Below are positions 1 through 11,000 of a stretch of 64,000 nt of DNA, in pieces. The stretch spans positions 2,914,001-2,978,000 of the forward strand of contig OZ244845.1 of assembly GCA_965220775.1 (NCBI GenBank), written 5' to 3'. Origin of the DNA: G963664835 sp965220775 (GTDB lineage: Bacteria > Chloroflexota > UBA6077 > FW602-bin22 > JBCLEL01). How positions within the stretch are numbered: position 1 is the stretch's first letter; the number at the start of each line of letters is the position of its first letter. The notes beneath the pieces are model-generated. The model had not been told where the DNA came from. It ran no database searches and was given only the letters and a program-made list of their open reading frames with translations. A program made the translations under genes and the position numbers.

Positions 1-2208
<2,208 letters not shown>

Positions 2209-2280
2209 ACTCTGCTTCTCTCGCCCTTGTTTTGGCAAAATCTTCTTCTTTGCTCTTTGCTCTATTATCCGTACCCCATA

Positions 2281-2404
2281 GCTTCCTGGTGTTTTATGCG
2301 ATGTCGTACCACCCGTTCCCTTCCCGAACACGGCAGTGAAAGGCTTCAGCGCCCACGATACTTGGCTCTCAAGGGCCTGGGAAAATAGGTCATCGCCAGG
2401 AAGC
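2281..2404 (+). rRNA. rrf: 5S ribosomal RNA
   Basis: It lies 72 bases after the 23S end on the same strand. The core reads CCACCCGTTCCCTTCCCGAA then CACGGCAGTGAAAG, followed by CAGCGCC, GATACTTGG and CCTGGGAAAATAGGTCATCG, which is the universal 5S pattern. The outer bases GCTTCCTGG (2281-2289) and CCAGGAAGC (2396-2404) are perfectly complementary and form helix I, which sets the ends. The length of about 120-124 nt is typical. A T-rich tract (TTCTTTTCTTTTT) follows and may help termination. No tRNA lies between 23S and 5S. Confidence 0.93.
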
Positions 2405-2499
2405 TTCTTTTCTTTTTCGTAGGACAATAGGCGGCACCAGTTAAACTTGCCGGTCTCGTCATTGGTACGAAAATAGTTATCCCCTGCCACCGAATTCGT

Positions 2500-3660
2500 C
2501 ATTCTCGCGGAAGCGGGAATCCAGAGGGGAAGGGTGGCACCAACCACACCCAAACACCTCCAACGACCGGGTCTCATTTTCATACCTTGGTGTGCCGGCA
2601 CCAGCCGGCATGAGCGATTCCTACGAAAGCATGTCCCGGACTCCGATCCGGGATGTGCCCTCCAATCAACCTCGATGCCGGCTCTCCACGGGAGAAGCGT
2701 GCCGAATTGTAGACCGATGGCCGATGGCGGAATGAGAAAATGTAGCGCGGGGGCTTGTCCCCCGCAGGGGTCGGGGTGGGGCGTGGCAGAATCCGCCGCG
2801 CCAATTCGCTGTACCAAACCACAACTCCGGCATTTCATACCTTGGTGTGCCGGCGGCGGTCGGCACGCGCGATTGGTACGAAAGCATGTCCCGGACTCCG
2901 ACCCGGGATGTTCCCTCCAATCAACCTCGATGCCGGCTCTTCACCGGCGAAACGTGCCGAATTGTAGACCGATGGCCGATGGCGGAATGAGAAAATGTAG
3001 CGCGGTCCGACCCGGGATGTTCCCTCCAATCAAGATGCCGGCTCTTCACCGGCGAAACGTGCCGAATTGTAGACCGATGGCCGATGGCTTGTCGCGAGGC
3101 GAGGGGCTTGTCCCCCGCTGGGGTCGGGGTGGGGCGTGGCAGAATCCGCCGTGCCAATTCGCTGTACCAAACCACAACTCCGGCATTTCATACCTTGGTG
3201 TGCCGGCGCCGGCCGGCATGAACGATTGCTATGAACATAGACTCCCGCCACTCATTTCGTCATTCCAGCCAAAGCTGGAATCCAGAAGGGGGGAGGGGTA
3301 AGACCACCAGACGATGGAAAAAACCCGCCCGTCACCCCATTTTCGTCCTTTCATGCGGACCTCTCAGGTCCGTGGTGATTCCGGCCCCGTACCCCGATAC
3401 GGGGCCGGAATCCAGAGAGGGTGGACGGAGGCAAAGGAACTCGAAAACTACCCCAATCAACTCACCAGGTTTTCATACCTTGGCGTGCCGGCGGCAGCCG
3501 GCTTGGGCGATTACTTTGAAGGGATGTCTCGGACTCCGATCCGGGATAGACTCCGGCACGGACACGCGACACCGATGACTGCCACTTGGCGCCCCCAACA
3601 CGCCCCCGCCACGCCATCCTATCCAACCACGAATCACCACCCCCCGCACAATGGTCTTCA
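2500..3660. repeat. mosaic of interspersed palindromic repeat modules
   Basis: This non-coding stretch is built from short imperfect palindromes that recur across the window. They are a GCCGGC-loop-GCCGGC module next to TACCTTGGTGTGCCGG, a CCCGGACTCCGATCCGGG module, a GCGGGGGCTTGTCCCCCGC module followed by TGGGGTCGGGGTGGGG, and a CATTC..GCGGGAATCCAGAGG module. Parts occur two or three times here, for example the tract around 2820-2960 versus 3170-3240. ORFs crossing it on either strand are repeat translations with no protein family signature. Confidence 0.85.
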
Positions 3661-3706
3661 TCCTGTAAACTAATATCGAACCAGACACACACGCGGAGGC
3701 AGCGAA

Positions 3707-4099
3707 TTGGGCAAGATCAACGGCCTGGCTGAAATCGTCCTCTGGGTAAGCGATATGGGAAAGTCGGTTGGATTCTACAAAGACGTTCTTGGGCTCCAAG
3801 TAATCTCGCCGCCACAGAACACCTCGCCCATCTTCCTTCAAGCCGGCGAAGACCATCCCGGCATCCCAGATCTGGTAGTCCTGGTCCAGAGACCGCCAGG
3901 GACCACCGCTCCGGCCAAACCCAATGCCTTGCATCATATCGCCTTGGAAATCTCACCCGCGGACTTCGATGGCGAGTTCCAGCGCCTCAGCGACCTCGGA
4001 TACGAGGTGCGCACCGGTCAGCACCCAATCATCCCGTCCCGGACCATGTACGTGGATGATCCCGACGGAAACGAGGTCGAAATAATCTGCGAAGCCTGA
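3707..4099 (+). CDS. VOC superfamily (glyoxalase/bleomycin-resistance-like) protein
   Basis: A 130-residue single-module VOC protein. The family uses paired beta-alpha-beta-beta-beta units around a divalent metal for isomerase, dioxygenase or binding roles; the substrate cannot be told here. It begins KINGLAEIVLWVSDMGKSVG, the typical first strand and helix, and has LHHIALEIS midway and YVDDPDGNEVEI near the end. The distal Glu (in GNEVEI) and the central His pair are the expected metal-ligand positions, while the first ligand position carries Glu. The start is TTG, supported by GGAGG at 3695-3699. It stands 20 bases before the next gene, so the two may be cotranscribed. Confidence 0.85.
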   Translation: MGKINGLAEIVLWVSDMGKSVGFYKDVLGLQVISPPQNTSPIFLQAGEDHPGIPDLVVLVQRPPGTTAPAKPNALHHIALEISPADFDGEFQRLSDLGYEVRTGQHPIIPSRTMYVDDPDGNEVEIICEA

Positions 4100-4119
4100 C
4101 AATCCGGCGAATAACCCTC

Positions 4120-5355
4120 ATGCGCTTCACCGACAACCCAACGAAATTCCGCGGCATACTCTACAGAGCGGCCAGCATCGGCGCCATATGGCTGTTCGCT
4201 ATCGCGATCCCTATCTACTCCCTCACCGGCTGCCTCACAACCACATTGCTATCCGAAGTAACCATCCATCCACAGACGATTAGCCCGAACGGCGACGAGA
4301 TTAACGACACGGCAACTCTGAGAATCCCGGTGGGGCGCCGCGCCAACGTAACCGTGATACTGCTCGACAGCAAAGGCACCGAAATAATGCTGCGCGACAG
4401 AGTTACCCGGGCCCCCGATGACTACGAGCTCGCCTTTAACGGAGCGGTCAGGGTGGGCGACACCGGCAATAGCCGAGTCTTGCCCGATGGCGAGTATGCC
4501 TTCCGGGTGATCGTCGAAGACGTCGATGGCGGCGAGAGAGTCGAGAAAGAAGCCTCCCTCACGATTGCGAACGCGGACACGATGCCAGTCGAGATCAGCA
4601 ACTTGGCAACTTCGCTCACCACCATCAGTCCCAACGGCGACGCGATCGAAGACGAAGTCAGAGTCAGCTACGGGCTGAACAAACTATCGACTACCCAGGT
4701 CTATGCGTTATCAGATTCCGGCCGGCGCTACCTGATCGAGCCGCCCCTCGAGAAAAACGCCACTCTGCAGTCCCATATTTGGAACGGCGCCGCCGGCGAC
4801 AAAGTCGTGCCCGACGGCGACTATCAATTCGTGGTTGAAGCTTGGGACACGGCCGGCAACTTCAGTGTAGCGTTCGCGCCGATCCGAATAGAAAACGGCG
4901 GCGTCAGCCGGCTCGAAATCGTGGATGCCAAGTTCAGCCCCGTTGCGGTGGCAAGTGGCGGAACTCTTAAAGTCCGTATCACAGTGAAGAACACCGGCGA
5001 AACGCGGCTGAATACCATGGGTCCCCCTCCCGACACCGCCTACACTACCGAGATGAACTTCGCTACTTTCCGCGATCCCGACAATCCAAACATCGCGCTG
5101 TACTTCGAACGGCCCGGCGTGTGGAGAGTTGGTATTGGATGGACGAATGCGCCCCAAAACCTTCCCGTTAGGTGGGGACTCTTCGACGATCTAGATCGTG
5201 AATTACTGCCGGGCGAGGAAGTGACAATAACCGGACAAATCGAAGTGATGGAGAGCAGCACTCGCGAGCTAACCTTCTACGCCTCTGTGGTTCAAGAAGG
5301 AGTCGGCTTTCCGGGCGGACAAGTCGGACATACCCGGGTCAAGGTCAGCTTTTGA
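4120..5355 (+). CDS. surface lipoprotein with two FlgD-like Ig repeats
   Basis: A 411-residue protein with a hydrophobic N-terminal segment (about residues 16-36) ending in a lipobox-like SLTGC, with Cys38 as the likely lipidation site, so it is probably exported and membrane-anchored. Two FlgD_ig/gliding-type modules follow. Each starts with ISPNGD (about residues 56 and 170) and ends with a PDGEY/PDGDY hairpin before a hydrophobic strand. A third beta-rich domain (about 265-411) resembles a CARDB-like adhesion fold. There are no catalytic motifs. Placed before two glycosyltransferases, it may be an envelope or adhesion component; that role is inferred. Confidence 0.75.
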   Translation: MRFTDNPTKFRGILYRAASIGAIWLFAIAIPIYSLTGCLTTTLLSEVTIHPQTISPNGDEINDTATLRIPVGRRANVTVILLDSKGTEIMLRDRVTRAPDDYELAFNGAVRVGDTGNSRVLPDGEYAFRVIVEDVDGGERVEKEASLTIANADTMPVEISNLATSLTTISPNGDAIEDEVRVSYGLNKLSTTQVYALSDSGRRYLIEPPLEKNATLQSHIWNGAAGDKVVPDGDYQFVVEAWDTAGNFSVAFAPIRIENGGVSRLEIVDAKFSPVAVASGGTLKVRITVKNTGETRLNTMGPPPDTAYTTEMNFATFRDPDNPNIALYFERPGVWRVGIGWTNAPQNLPVRWGLFDDLDRELLPGEEVTITGQIEVMESSTRELTFYASVVQEGVGFPGGQVGHTRVKVSF

Positions 5356-5381
5356 GCGGGGAACATTTCTAGGAAGAATAT

Positions 5382-6305
5382 TTGGAACCGGACGTATCGG
5401 CGATCATCGTCAGCCACAACACAGTTGATCTGACAATTGCCGCGATCAGTCATCTCGTCGCGTCAGCCAAGAGAAGTGACCTGGCCGTCGAGACAATTCT
5501 TGTCGACAACGCCTCGACAGACGGCACCCCGGTCGCCATCGACAACAGTTTTCCCGATGTCCACCTCATCTCCCTTGGCGAAAACTTGGGGTTCGCCGGC
5601 GCAAACAATCTTGCGATCGAACAAGCTCGTGCGCCTTATCTTCTCTTTCTGAATCCGGACTCTCTTCTTCTAGGCGACGCCTTGGGACAGTTACACCAGT
5701 TCTTGCAGTCACACCCAGGGGCCGGCCTCGTCGGCTCCTCCCTCGTCTATTCCGATGGCGAGCACCAAGACGCCGCATTTCTTTTCCCGACCGTGGCAAT
5801 GACCTTGATCGACCTGATGCCCGTACCCAACCGCATGCGCGACTCTCGTTTCAACGGACGGTGCCTAATCGAGGAAGATCCCGTTCAAGTCGATCATCCG
5901 TTGGGAGCATGCATGTTCGCCCGCCGGACGACAGTTGAAGAGATTGGTGGATTCGACCAGGATTACTACATGTACTCAGAGGAGCTTGACCTGTGCCGAC
6001 GCATGAAACGCGCCGGCTGGGAGGTCTGGAGCCTGCCATCCGCCAGGGCCATCCATTACGGCGCAGCTAGCACCAATCAAGTGGCCGATCGGATGTATCT
6101 CGAGCTATTCAAATCGCGAAGGAGGTTCGCGAGCCGGCACTATCCTATTGGGACGTACCGGGCCATCGACGCGGCGATACGGCTGGGGATGTGCTGGAAG
6201 ATCACCGCAACGACGCTTGGTCTGTTAAGAGGTAGGCTGAGCACCCGCGACGCGAGCCGGTCAATCTCCACCTACCTCCGTATTGCCCTTTCGAGCGAGC
6301 CATGA
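5382..6305 (+). CDS. GT2 family glycosyltransferase (rhamnosyltransferase-like)
   Basis: A 307-residue GT-A fold enzyme expected to move a sugar from a nucleotide donor to a polysaccharide or lipid-linked acceptor in the cytoplasm. It opens VSAIIVSHNTVDLT, has VDNASTDGT (nucleotide-binding aspartate), GFAGANNLAI, and LFLNPDS as the DxD-equivalent. Further on are GACMFARR and a GGFDQDYYMYSEELDLCRR acceptor/base segment, as in WbbL-type rhamnosyltransferases. It starts at TTG with AGGA 8 bases upstream. Its stop overlaps the ATG of the next gene by 4 bases, showing translational coupling. Confidence 0.9.
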   Translation: MEPDVSAIIVSHNTVDLTIAAISHLVASAKRSDLAVETILVDNASTDGTPVAIDNSFPDVHLISLGENLGFAGANNLAIEQARAPYLLFLNPDSLLLGDALGQLHQFLQSHPGAGLVGSSLVYSDGEHQDAAFLFPTVAMTLIDLMPVPNRMRDSRFNGRCLIEEDPVQVDHPLGACMFARRTTVEEIGGFDQDYYMYSEELDLCRRMKRAGWEVWSLPSARAIHYGAASTNQVADRMYLELFKSRRRFASRHYPIGTYRAIDAAIRLGMCWKITATTLGLLRGRLSTRDASRSISTYLRIALSSEP

Positions 6306-7057
6306 CCGACCGTCAATCGATTACCGCCGCAGTCATCGCCCGCGACGAGGCGGACCACCTGCCAGATTGTCTCAGCTCTGTCAGTTGGTGCGATCAAACT
6401 CTGGTTGTGGTAGATGATCGCACCACTGATGGCACCGCCCAACTCGCCCGCGATCATGGCGCCCGCGTGGTCGTCAGGCAGTTCGAAGACTGGGCATCAC
6501 AGCGCAACGCGGCCCTATCACACTGCGGCACCGATTGGACGCTGTTCGTCGACGCCGACGAGCGTGTCCCCAACACGCTGGCAGAAGAGATTCGCTTTCT
6601 ACTCGAGAATGACCGGCCGGAAGACGGCTTCTGGATACCCCGCGTAAACCTGATTTGCGGCCGATGGGTCAGACACGGTGGATGGTATCCAGACCACCAG
6701 CTGCGCCTGCTGCGCCGGGAACGAACTCGTTACGATCCCGAAAGGCCGGTGCACGAAGTTGTGCTGTTCGAAGGTGAGTCACGTTACTTGACTCAACCGC
6801 TTATGCACTACAACTATCGCTCACTATCTGAGATCTTCAGCAAACAGGCAACCTATGCACCCTACGACGCCGTCCGGCTTAAGGAGCAGGGCGAGGTCAG
6901 ACCAAGGTCATTGCTTGGTGGACCGGTGCGGGAGTTCTGCCGGCGATACATTCAATTGGGCGGGGCGTTCGACGGGCCGATAGGCATTATGCTGGCCTTG
7001 ATCTTGGCCGGCTACGAGCTACGGGTACGGCTGCTGGCATTAGCTCAGTCTAGATAA
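6302..7057 (+). CDS. GT2 family glycosyltransferase (WaaE/KdtX-like)
   Basis: A 251-residue glycosyltransferase of the lipopolysaccharide-core WaaE/KdtX type by motif style. It has ITAAVIARDEADHLPDCL at the N-terminus, VVDDRTTDGT, DWASQRNAAL and LFVDADERV (the DxD metal-binding motif), then WIPRVNLICGRWVRHGGWYP and HQLRLLRRE. The C-terminal about 25 residues are hydrophobic and may contact the membrane. It overlaps the previous GT2 by 4 bases (ATGA), so the two are cotranscribed. The acceptor is unknown. It ends 20 bases from the convergent TIGR00300 gene. Confidence 0.88.
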   Translation: MTDRQSITAAVIARDEADHLPDCLSSVSWCDQTLVVVDDRTTDGTAQLARDHGARVVVRQFEDWASQRNAALSHCGTDWTLFVDADERVPNTLAEEIRFLLENDRPEDGFWIPRVNLICGRWVRHGGWYPDHQLRLLRRERTRYDPERPVHEVVLFEGESRYLTQPLMHYNYRSLSEIFSKQATYAPYDAVRLKEQGEVRPRSLLGGPVREFCRRYIQLGGAFDGPIGIMLALILAGYELRVRLLALAQSR

Positions 7058-7076
7058 CTTAGTAATTGCGCTAGAA

Positions 7077-8315
7077 CTAGTCCGGACTCGCGCCCAACTC
7101 GTCGAGCAACTCGCGCAAGAAACCACCGACGTCCATAACCAAACCGATGCTCTGGAAGCTGCCCCGGTCCACCAGCTTAGTCAACGCGGCCGGATTGATG
7201 TCAACCGAGACCGTGTGAACGTGGGCCGGCAGCAAGTTGCCCATCGCGATCGAGTGCAGCATCGTAGACAGCATCAGCGCAACCCTTACCTTGTCCCGCG
7301 CGCACTCACGCATCGCCCTCTGGGCCTCAAGCACGTCTGTTATCACCTCCGGCAGCGGCCCATCGTCCCGAATGGAGCCCGCCAATACGAACTTGACGTC
7401 GTTTTGCACGCACTCGAACATGATGCCTTCGGTCAATTCACCCGATTCGACCGCCTTCGAGATACTTCCGGCCGCTCTGATCACGTTGATCGCCCTCAAG
7501 TGATGCTCGTGGCCGGTATCGGGCGGTTGTCCGCCGGCCAACGGAACCCCCAGCGATGTCCCAAACAAAGACGCCTCGATGTCATGAGCGGCCAGCGCGT
7601 TGCCGGCCAGCAGTACGTCTACGTATCCAGCGCGAATCAGCCTGCACAGATAGTCCCGGGATGCGGTGTGGACGATGGCCGGGCCGGCGACGACGGCGAT
7701 TTTGCCGTTTTCTGTCTTGGCCTCTCTTATCCAGATGGCGGCTTCCTCGATCGCCAGGGAACGGGGCTTTTCACTCGATATCGTGCTGCCCATGAATCCG
7801 AACAGCGGCGACGGACTACGAGAACGCTCGAGCGGGATAATTCGTATGCCTTTGTGGCCTACCACCACCTCATCGCCGGCCCTGAGATCATATGCCGGCG
7901 CACATTCTGCCCTGTTATCCGCTACCCTGATAACACAATCCATTTCAGGATAGTCCACCTCCACCCAGCTGCCTTCAAGCCTTATCAAAGTATCGAGATT
8001 GGTAGTCGAATAGAAGTCTTCGGGTAGGACGCCGTCTGCCGGACAAGCATCGAGCTCTACGTCGTCAATCGCAATCGGCATCGCTCCATGCACTTGAACG
8101 GCGGTCAATGCACGGGAAAGTCGCTCCTGGCTGGAAGCTGAGATTTCTATCCGCGCATGGCTAGGATCGGTCTTATGCTTGCCAACGTCGAGCGATTCAA
8201 TAGTGAAGTCGACCCCATGGTCCATTAGTTCATCTAGAATCCTCGGCAGGATGAGCGAATCGATAATATGCCCGCGCACTTCTACAACGTGGGAAAACGG
8301 TCCTGATGTTACCAA
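7077..8315 (-). CDS. TIGR00300 family protein (LOR/SDH-type, ornithine cyclodeaminase-like)
   Basis: A 412-residue protein matching the TIGR00300 family, whose archaeal members are reported as ornithine cyclodeaminases (ornithine to proline plus ammonia, NAD-dependent) and whose domain is fused to arginine dihydrolase in cyanobacteria. The N-terminal part (about 1-95) resembles the LOR/SDH ferredoxin-like domain, VEVRGHIIDSLILPRILDEL. The rest carries GFMGSTISSEKPRSL, VVAGPAIVHT, LAGNALAAHDIEASLFGTSL and the VDINPAALTKLVDRGS tail. The start is TTG with AAGGA 9 bases upstream. It is divergent from the ATP synthase locus. The substrate is inferred from the family only. Confidence 0.75.
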   Translation of the reverse strand: MVTSGPFSHVVEVRGHIIDSLILPRILDELMDHGVDFTIESLDVGKHKTDPSHARIEISASSQERLSRALTAVQVHGAMPIAIDDVELDACPADGVLPEDFYSTTNLDTLIRLEGSWVEVDYPEMDCVIRVADNRAECAPAYDLRAGDEVVVGHKGIRIIPLERSRSPSPLFGFMGSTISSEKPRSLAIEEAAIWIREAKTENGKIAVVAGPAIVHTASRDYLCRLIRAGYVDVLLAGNALAAHDIEASLFGTSLGVPLAGGQPPDTGHEHHLRAINVIRAAGSISKAVESGELTEGIMFECVQNDVKFVLAGSIRDDGPLPEVITDVLEAQRAMRECARDKVRVALMLSTMLHSIAMGNLLPAHVHTVSVDINPAALTKLVDRGSFQSIGLVMDVGGFLRELLDELGASPD

Positions 8316-8607
8316 TGGATACTATCCTTTCAGCCATCCGACCCTTCGGGCCGACTTCCCTAATCGCGGGAGGATTAAGATTGAAACGGGGGCAAACGCT
8401 AGGCCGGATAGTAGCGACGGCTGTTCGGCCATGTCAAATTTCAACGTATACTCTCGGTTGCTCTCTTGCGCTTGCGCCCGGCTCGTCTTGCGCTAGGAAA
8501 AATAGTCGATTTGGGCTATCCTGATTCTGCTCATTAGGCACCAAGGTCTGATCTTTAATGTATCCAACAAGCATTAGTTTCGAACGGACTTCCGCCGATC
8601 CCGTCAG
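8316..8607. promoter_or_regulatory. divergent intergenic region between TIGR00300 gene and atp locus
   Basis: This 292-base gap separates two divergently read units and must hold both promoters. A TATACT box occurs on the plus strand at about 8449 with only a weak -35 match upstream. I see no tRNA, no clear operator palindrome and no riboswitch fold. Short ORFs crossing it lack family features. Confidence 0.4.
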
Positions 8608-8910
8608 GTGGCCCCGGTAGTGCGACTCTATTCCCCACTCCTAGGCTTAGTCACTCAAGTGGGACTCATGATCGTGGCTGGAATCATAGTTGGCCTACTC
8701 CTTGGCTTGTGGATCGACGATCAGCTTGGCAGCCGGCCTTTGTTCACTCTTGTGCTATCATTGGTCGGCACTGTCGCTGGATCATTCAGCGCCATACGAG
8801 TAGTTACCAAGTCGTTTGAGCGGGTATTACAAGCCAATAAACCGCCGGTTGAAAGCAAGGAATCATCTGATGATTCCGACGACAAACCGGCCCGAGGTAC
8901 ACATACGTAA
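8608..8910 (+). CDS. atpI: AtpI/AtpZ-type ATP synthase accessory membrane protein
   Basis: A 100-residue protein with two transmembrane segments (about residues 13-36 and 45-66) joined by the short turn DDQLGSRP, followed by a charged, acidic C-terminal tail. This architecture is that of AtpZ/AtpI proteins, which help assemble the c-ring or import magnesium/calcium for F1Fo. As first gene of the ATP synthase locus its position fits. The start is GTG. Its stop shares one base with the atpB start (TAATG), so translation is coupled. It could be called atpZ; the family boundary is fuzzy. Confidence 0.75.
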   Translation: MAPVVRLYSPLLGLVTQVGLMIVAGIIVGLLLGLWIDDQLGSRPLFTLVLSLVGTVAGSFSAIRVVTKSFERVLQANKPPVESKESSDDSDDKPARGTHT

Positions 8911-9791
8911 TGAGTGAGGGGGCTGAAAAGCCAGCCCGAAGCAAGGTCGGCGTTTACGTCGCCATAGGCGCAACGCTGGCCCTGGTGATCTTCGGCGTAC
9001 TTGGACCCATAAAGGGCCAGGAACCACACGTCCAACTAGCGGCCGAAGTGCTCTTCAAGATTGGAGGGTTTAACTTAACCAACACGATGATCGGGTCATG
9101 GATGTCCATGATTCTCCTGATCGTCTTCTTCGTCATAGCGTCCCGGCGGGTCCAAATGATCCCGGGGGGATTGCAGAATTTCGTAGAGTTTCTTCTCGAA
9201 TCCCTGCTTAACTTTGCCGAGTTGGTGGCCGGCCCTGAGCGCGCCCGCAAGTTCTTCTCAATCGCCGCGACGATATTCCTATTCGTGATAGTGTCGAATT
9301 GGCTCGGTTTGCTTCCTGGATTTGGACCCATAGGCATATATCACGATGACGGAAAAGGGCATCTGATATTCGCCCCCCTATTCCGCGCTGCGACCACTGA
9401 CCTGAACGTCACCCTGGGACTTGCCATTATTTCAGTTGCGTTAACTCAGGTTTACGGCGTCCAAGCCCTTGGTTTCTTCAGCTACTTGGGGCGGTTCATA
9501 AACTTCCGGCAAGGGTTTATTCCGGCAGTCGTCGGCCTCTTGGAGATCGTCAGCGAGACCGCCAAGCTGATCTCATTCAGCTTCCGACTTTTTGGTAACA
9601 TATTCGCCGGCGAAGTGCTGCTGGTCGTAGTCGCTTCGCTAGTGCCGCTCGTCGTGGTTGTTCCGTTCTACGGACTGGAAGTGATCGTAGGGTTTTTCCA
9701 GGCATTCGTGTTTGCCGCATTGACCCTCATCTTCATGAGTATTGCGACGACGAGCCACGATGAACATCACGAAGAGCATGCCGGGTCATAG
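8910..9791 (+). CDS. atpB: F1Fo ATP synthase subunit a
   Basis: A 293-residue integral membrane subunit that forms the proton half-channels of Fo against the c-ring. The essential arginine is in ISFSFRLFGNIFAGE (about residue 228). Other hallmarks are PGGLQNFVEFLLE, ATTDLNVTLGLA and the C-terminal FQAFVFAALTLIFM. About five to six membrane helices are visible. The C-terminus is His/Glu-rich (DEHHEEHAG). It starts by a one-base overlap with atpI. A gap of about 116 bases then precedes atpE. Confidence 0.97.
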   Translation: MSEGAEKPARSKVGVYVAIGATLALVIFGVLGPIKGQEPHVQLAAEVLFKIGGFNLTNTMIGSWMSMILLIVFFVIASRRVQMIPGGLQNFVEFLLESLLNFAELVAGPERARKFFSIAATIFLFVIVSNWLGLLPGFGPIGIYHDDGKGHLIFAPLFRAATTDLNVTLGLAIISVALTQVYGVQALGFFSYLGRFINFRQGFIPAVVGLLEIVSETAKLISFSFRLFGNIFAGEVLLVVVASLVPLVVVVPFYGLEVIVGFFQAFVFAALTLIFMSIATTSHDEHHEEHAGS

Positions 9792-9907
9792 ATCCGGTGC
9801 TCCAACTCGAGCAAACTGAGGTTAACAGCCGGCTGTACCAGTCGGCAGAGACAAATTTGAACGGTGCAAAATATTTCACGCCAATCACGGCGGAAGGGAG
9901 ACCCTGA

Positions 9908-10135
9908 GTGGAAGAAGGTGCAGCCAGATTGATAGGAGCCGGCCTAGCGATAGGCTTAGGCGCCCTTGGTCCCGGCATTGGTATTGGCATATTGGTCAGC
10001 AAAGCGATGGAGGCTCTGGGCCGCAATCCGGAAGCCCAGTCCGTGATCACCCCGAATATGATCACAGGCATCGTCTTTACTGAAGCTATCGCAATCTACG
10101 CACTCGTGGTGGCGCTGATTGTCAAGTTTGTCTAG
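9908..10135 (+). CDS. atpE: F1Fo ATP synthase subunit c
   Basis: A 75-residue hairpin proteolipid of the c-ring. Helix 1 holds the glycine-rich GALGPGIGIGI, the polar loop is ALGRNPEAQ, and helix 2 carries the ion-binding glutamate in FTEAIAIYALV. The glutamine of helix 1 and the serine after the glutamate that mark sodium-binding rings are replaced by Ile and Ala, so proton coupling is expected. It starts at GTG with GGAAGGGAG about 8 bases upstream. A 229-base non-coding gap follows before atpF. Confidence 0.97.
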   Translation: MEEGAARLIGAGLAIGLGALGPGIGIGILVSKAMEALGRNPEAQSVITPNMITGIVFTEAIAIYALVVALIVKFV

Positions 10136-10285
10136 ATGACTGACTTTGGCTCACCGCGAATGGGTCGATCGCCGGTTGAAGATTGAGGGCTTGGCCGCGT
10201 TTGCAGTGCAGTCGCCGGCCAATAGTTGGGCGTTTCGACCGATTGGCGTTTCATCGCAGCATCGGACTAATGAGGGTTGATCTCT

Positions 10286-10313
10286 GACCAGTGATTCGTA
10301 ACGAGCACTGGTC
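10286..10313 (+). promoter_or_regulatory. hairpin in the atpE-atpF gap
   Basis: GACCAGTG and CACTGGTC form a perfect 8-bp stem with a 12-base loop, 52 bases upstream of the atpF start. There is no T-tract, so it is not a classic terminator. It may be an mRNA processing or stability site that tunes the high c-subunit yield; this role is inferred. Confidence 0.4.
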
Positions 10314-10364
10314 AAGATCGCAAAGTCTCTAGAAAATTGAATTATTCCTGTACGAGGTAAGTAG

Positions 10365-10865
10365 TTGGAAGGTTTGGGAATCAACTGGCAAGGTCTGGTC
10401 GTTCAGATCGTCAATGTTGCGATCCTGTTGTACTTGCTCCGCAGGTTCGCCTACAAGCCATTCCTCGGCATACTCGACCGGCGGGCTGAAAAGATCCGCG
10501 AAAGCGTAACCCGTGCCGAGGAGATACAGAAACGGGCCGAGGCAACCGAGCAAGAGTTTGCCTCCCGCATCCAAGAGGCCCGCCGGCAGGGCCAGGAAAT
10601 CGTTAATCAGGCTAACCAGGCGGCCGAACGAATTCGGGCCGACGCGGAACAGCGTGCTCGCGGAGCGGCCGAAGAGTTCTTGAGTCGGGCGCGTGGGGAG
10701 ATCACCCAAGAACGCGAGCGCGCACTAAGTGAGCTACGCCGGCAGACTGCGGACTTGGCGATTTTGGCCGCGACCCAGGTCGTGCGAGAGTCATTGGACA
10801 CGGATGCGCACCGGCGAATCGTCGAGCGGGTCTTGGCCGAATCGAGTGACCCCAAGCTGAACTGA
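10365..10865 (+). CDS. atpF: F1Fo ATP synthase subunit b
   Basis: A 166-residue peripheral-stalk subunit: a single N-terminal membrane helix (IVNVAILLYLLRRF, about 11-27) followed by a long charged coiled coil rich in Arg, Glu, Ala and Gln to about residue 140. It dimerises and connects Fo to F1 via the delta subunit. The length is typical. The start is TTG with GAGGT 6 bases upstream. It is separated from atpE by 229 bases and from atpH by 503 bases, which is unusual inside an atp operon. Confidence 0.95.
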   Translation: MEGLGINWQGLVVQIVNVAILLYLLRRFAYKPFLGILDRRAEKIRESVTRAEEIQKRAEATEQEFASRIQEARRQGQEIVNQANQAAERIRADAEQRARGAAEEFLSRARGEITQERERALSELRRQTADLAILAATQVVRESLDTDAHRRIVERVLAESSDPKLN

Positions 10866-11000
10866 TCAGTCGAGAGTTTATGACCGAAAGATTGATCTCG
10901 TTGCCGGCTCTTGATCGTAGTTCGGTTTCTGGGCGTTGAACAAACTTGGGCGGTAGCCGTCTTCGATACGGTCGTACTCGGAGCATTGAGGGTTGGGATT

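Noticed and set aside
2209..2280. Possible tRNA in the 23S-5S spacer
   Set aside because: No cloverleaf or TTCGA-type T-loop can be formed in this T-rich stretch.
2534..3301. 255-residue plus-strand ORF after the rRNA genes
   Set aside because: It is built entirely of palindromic repeat modules and recurs in fragments elsewhere; no family signature or ribosome site.
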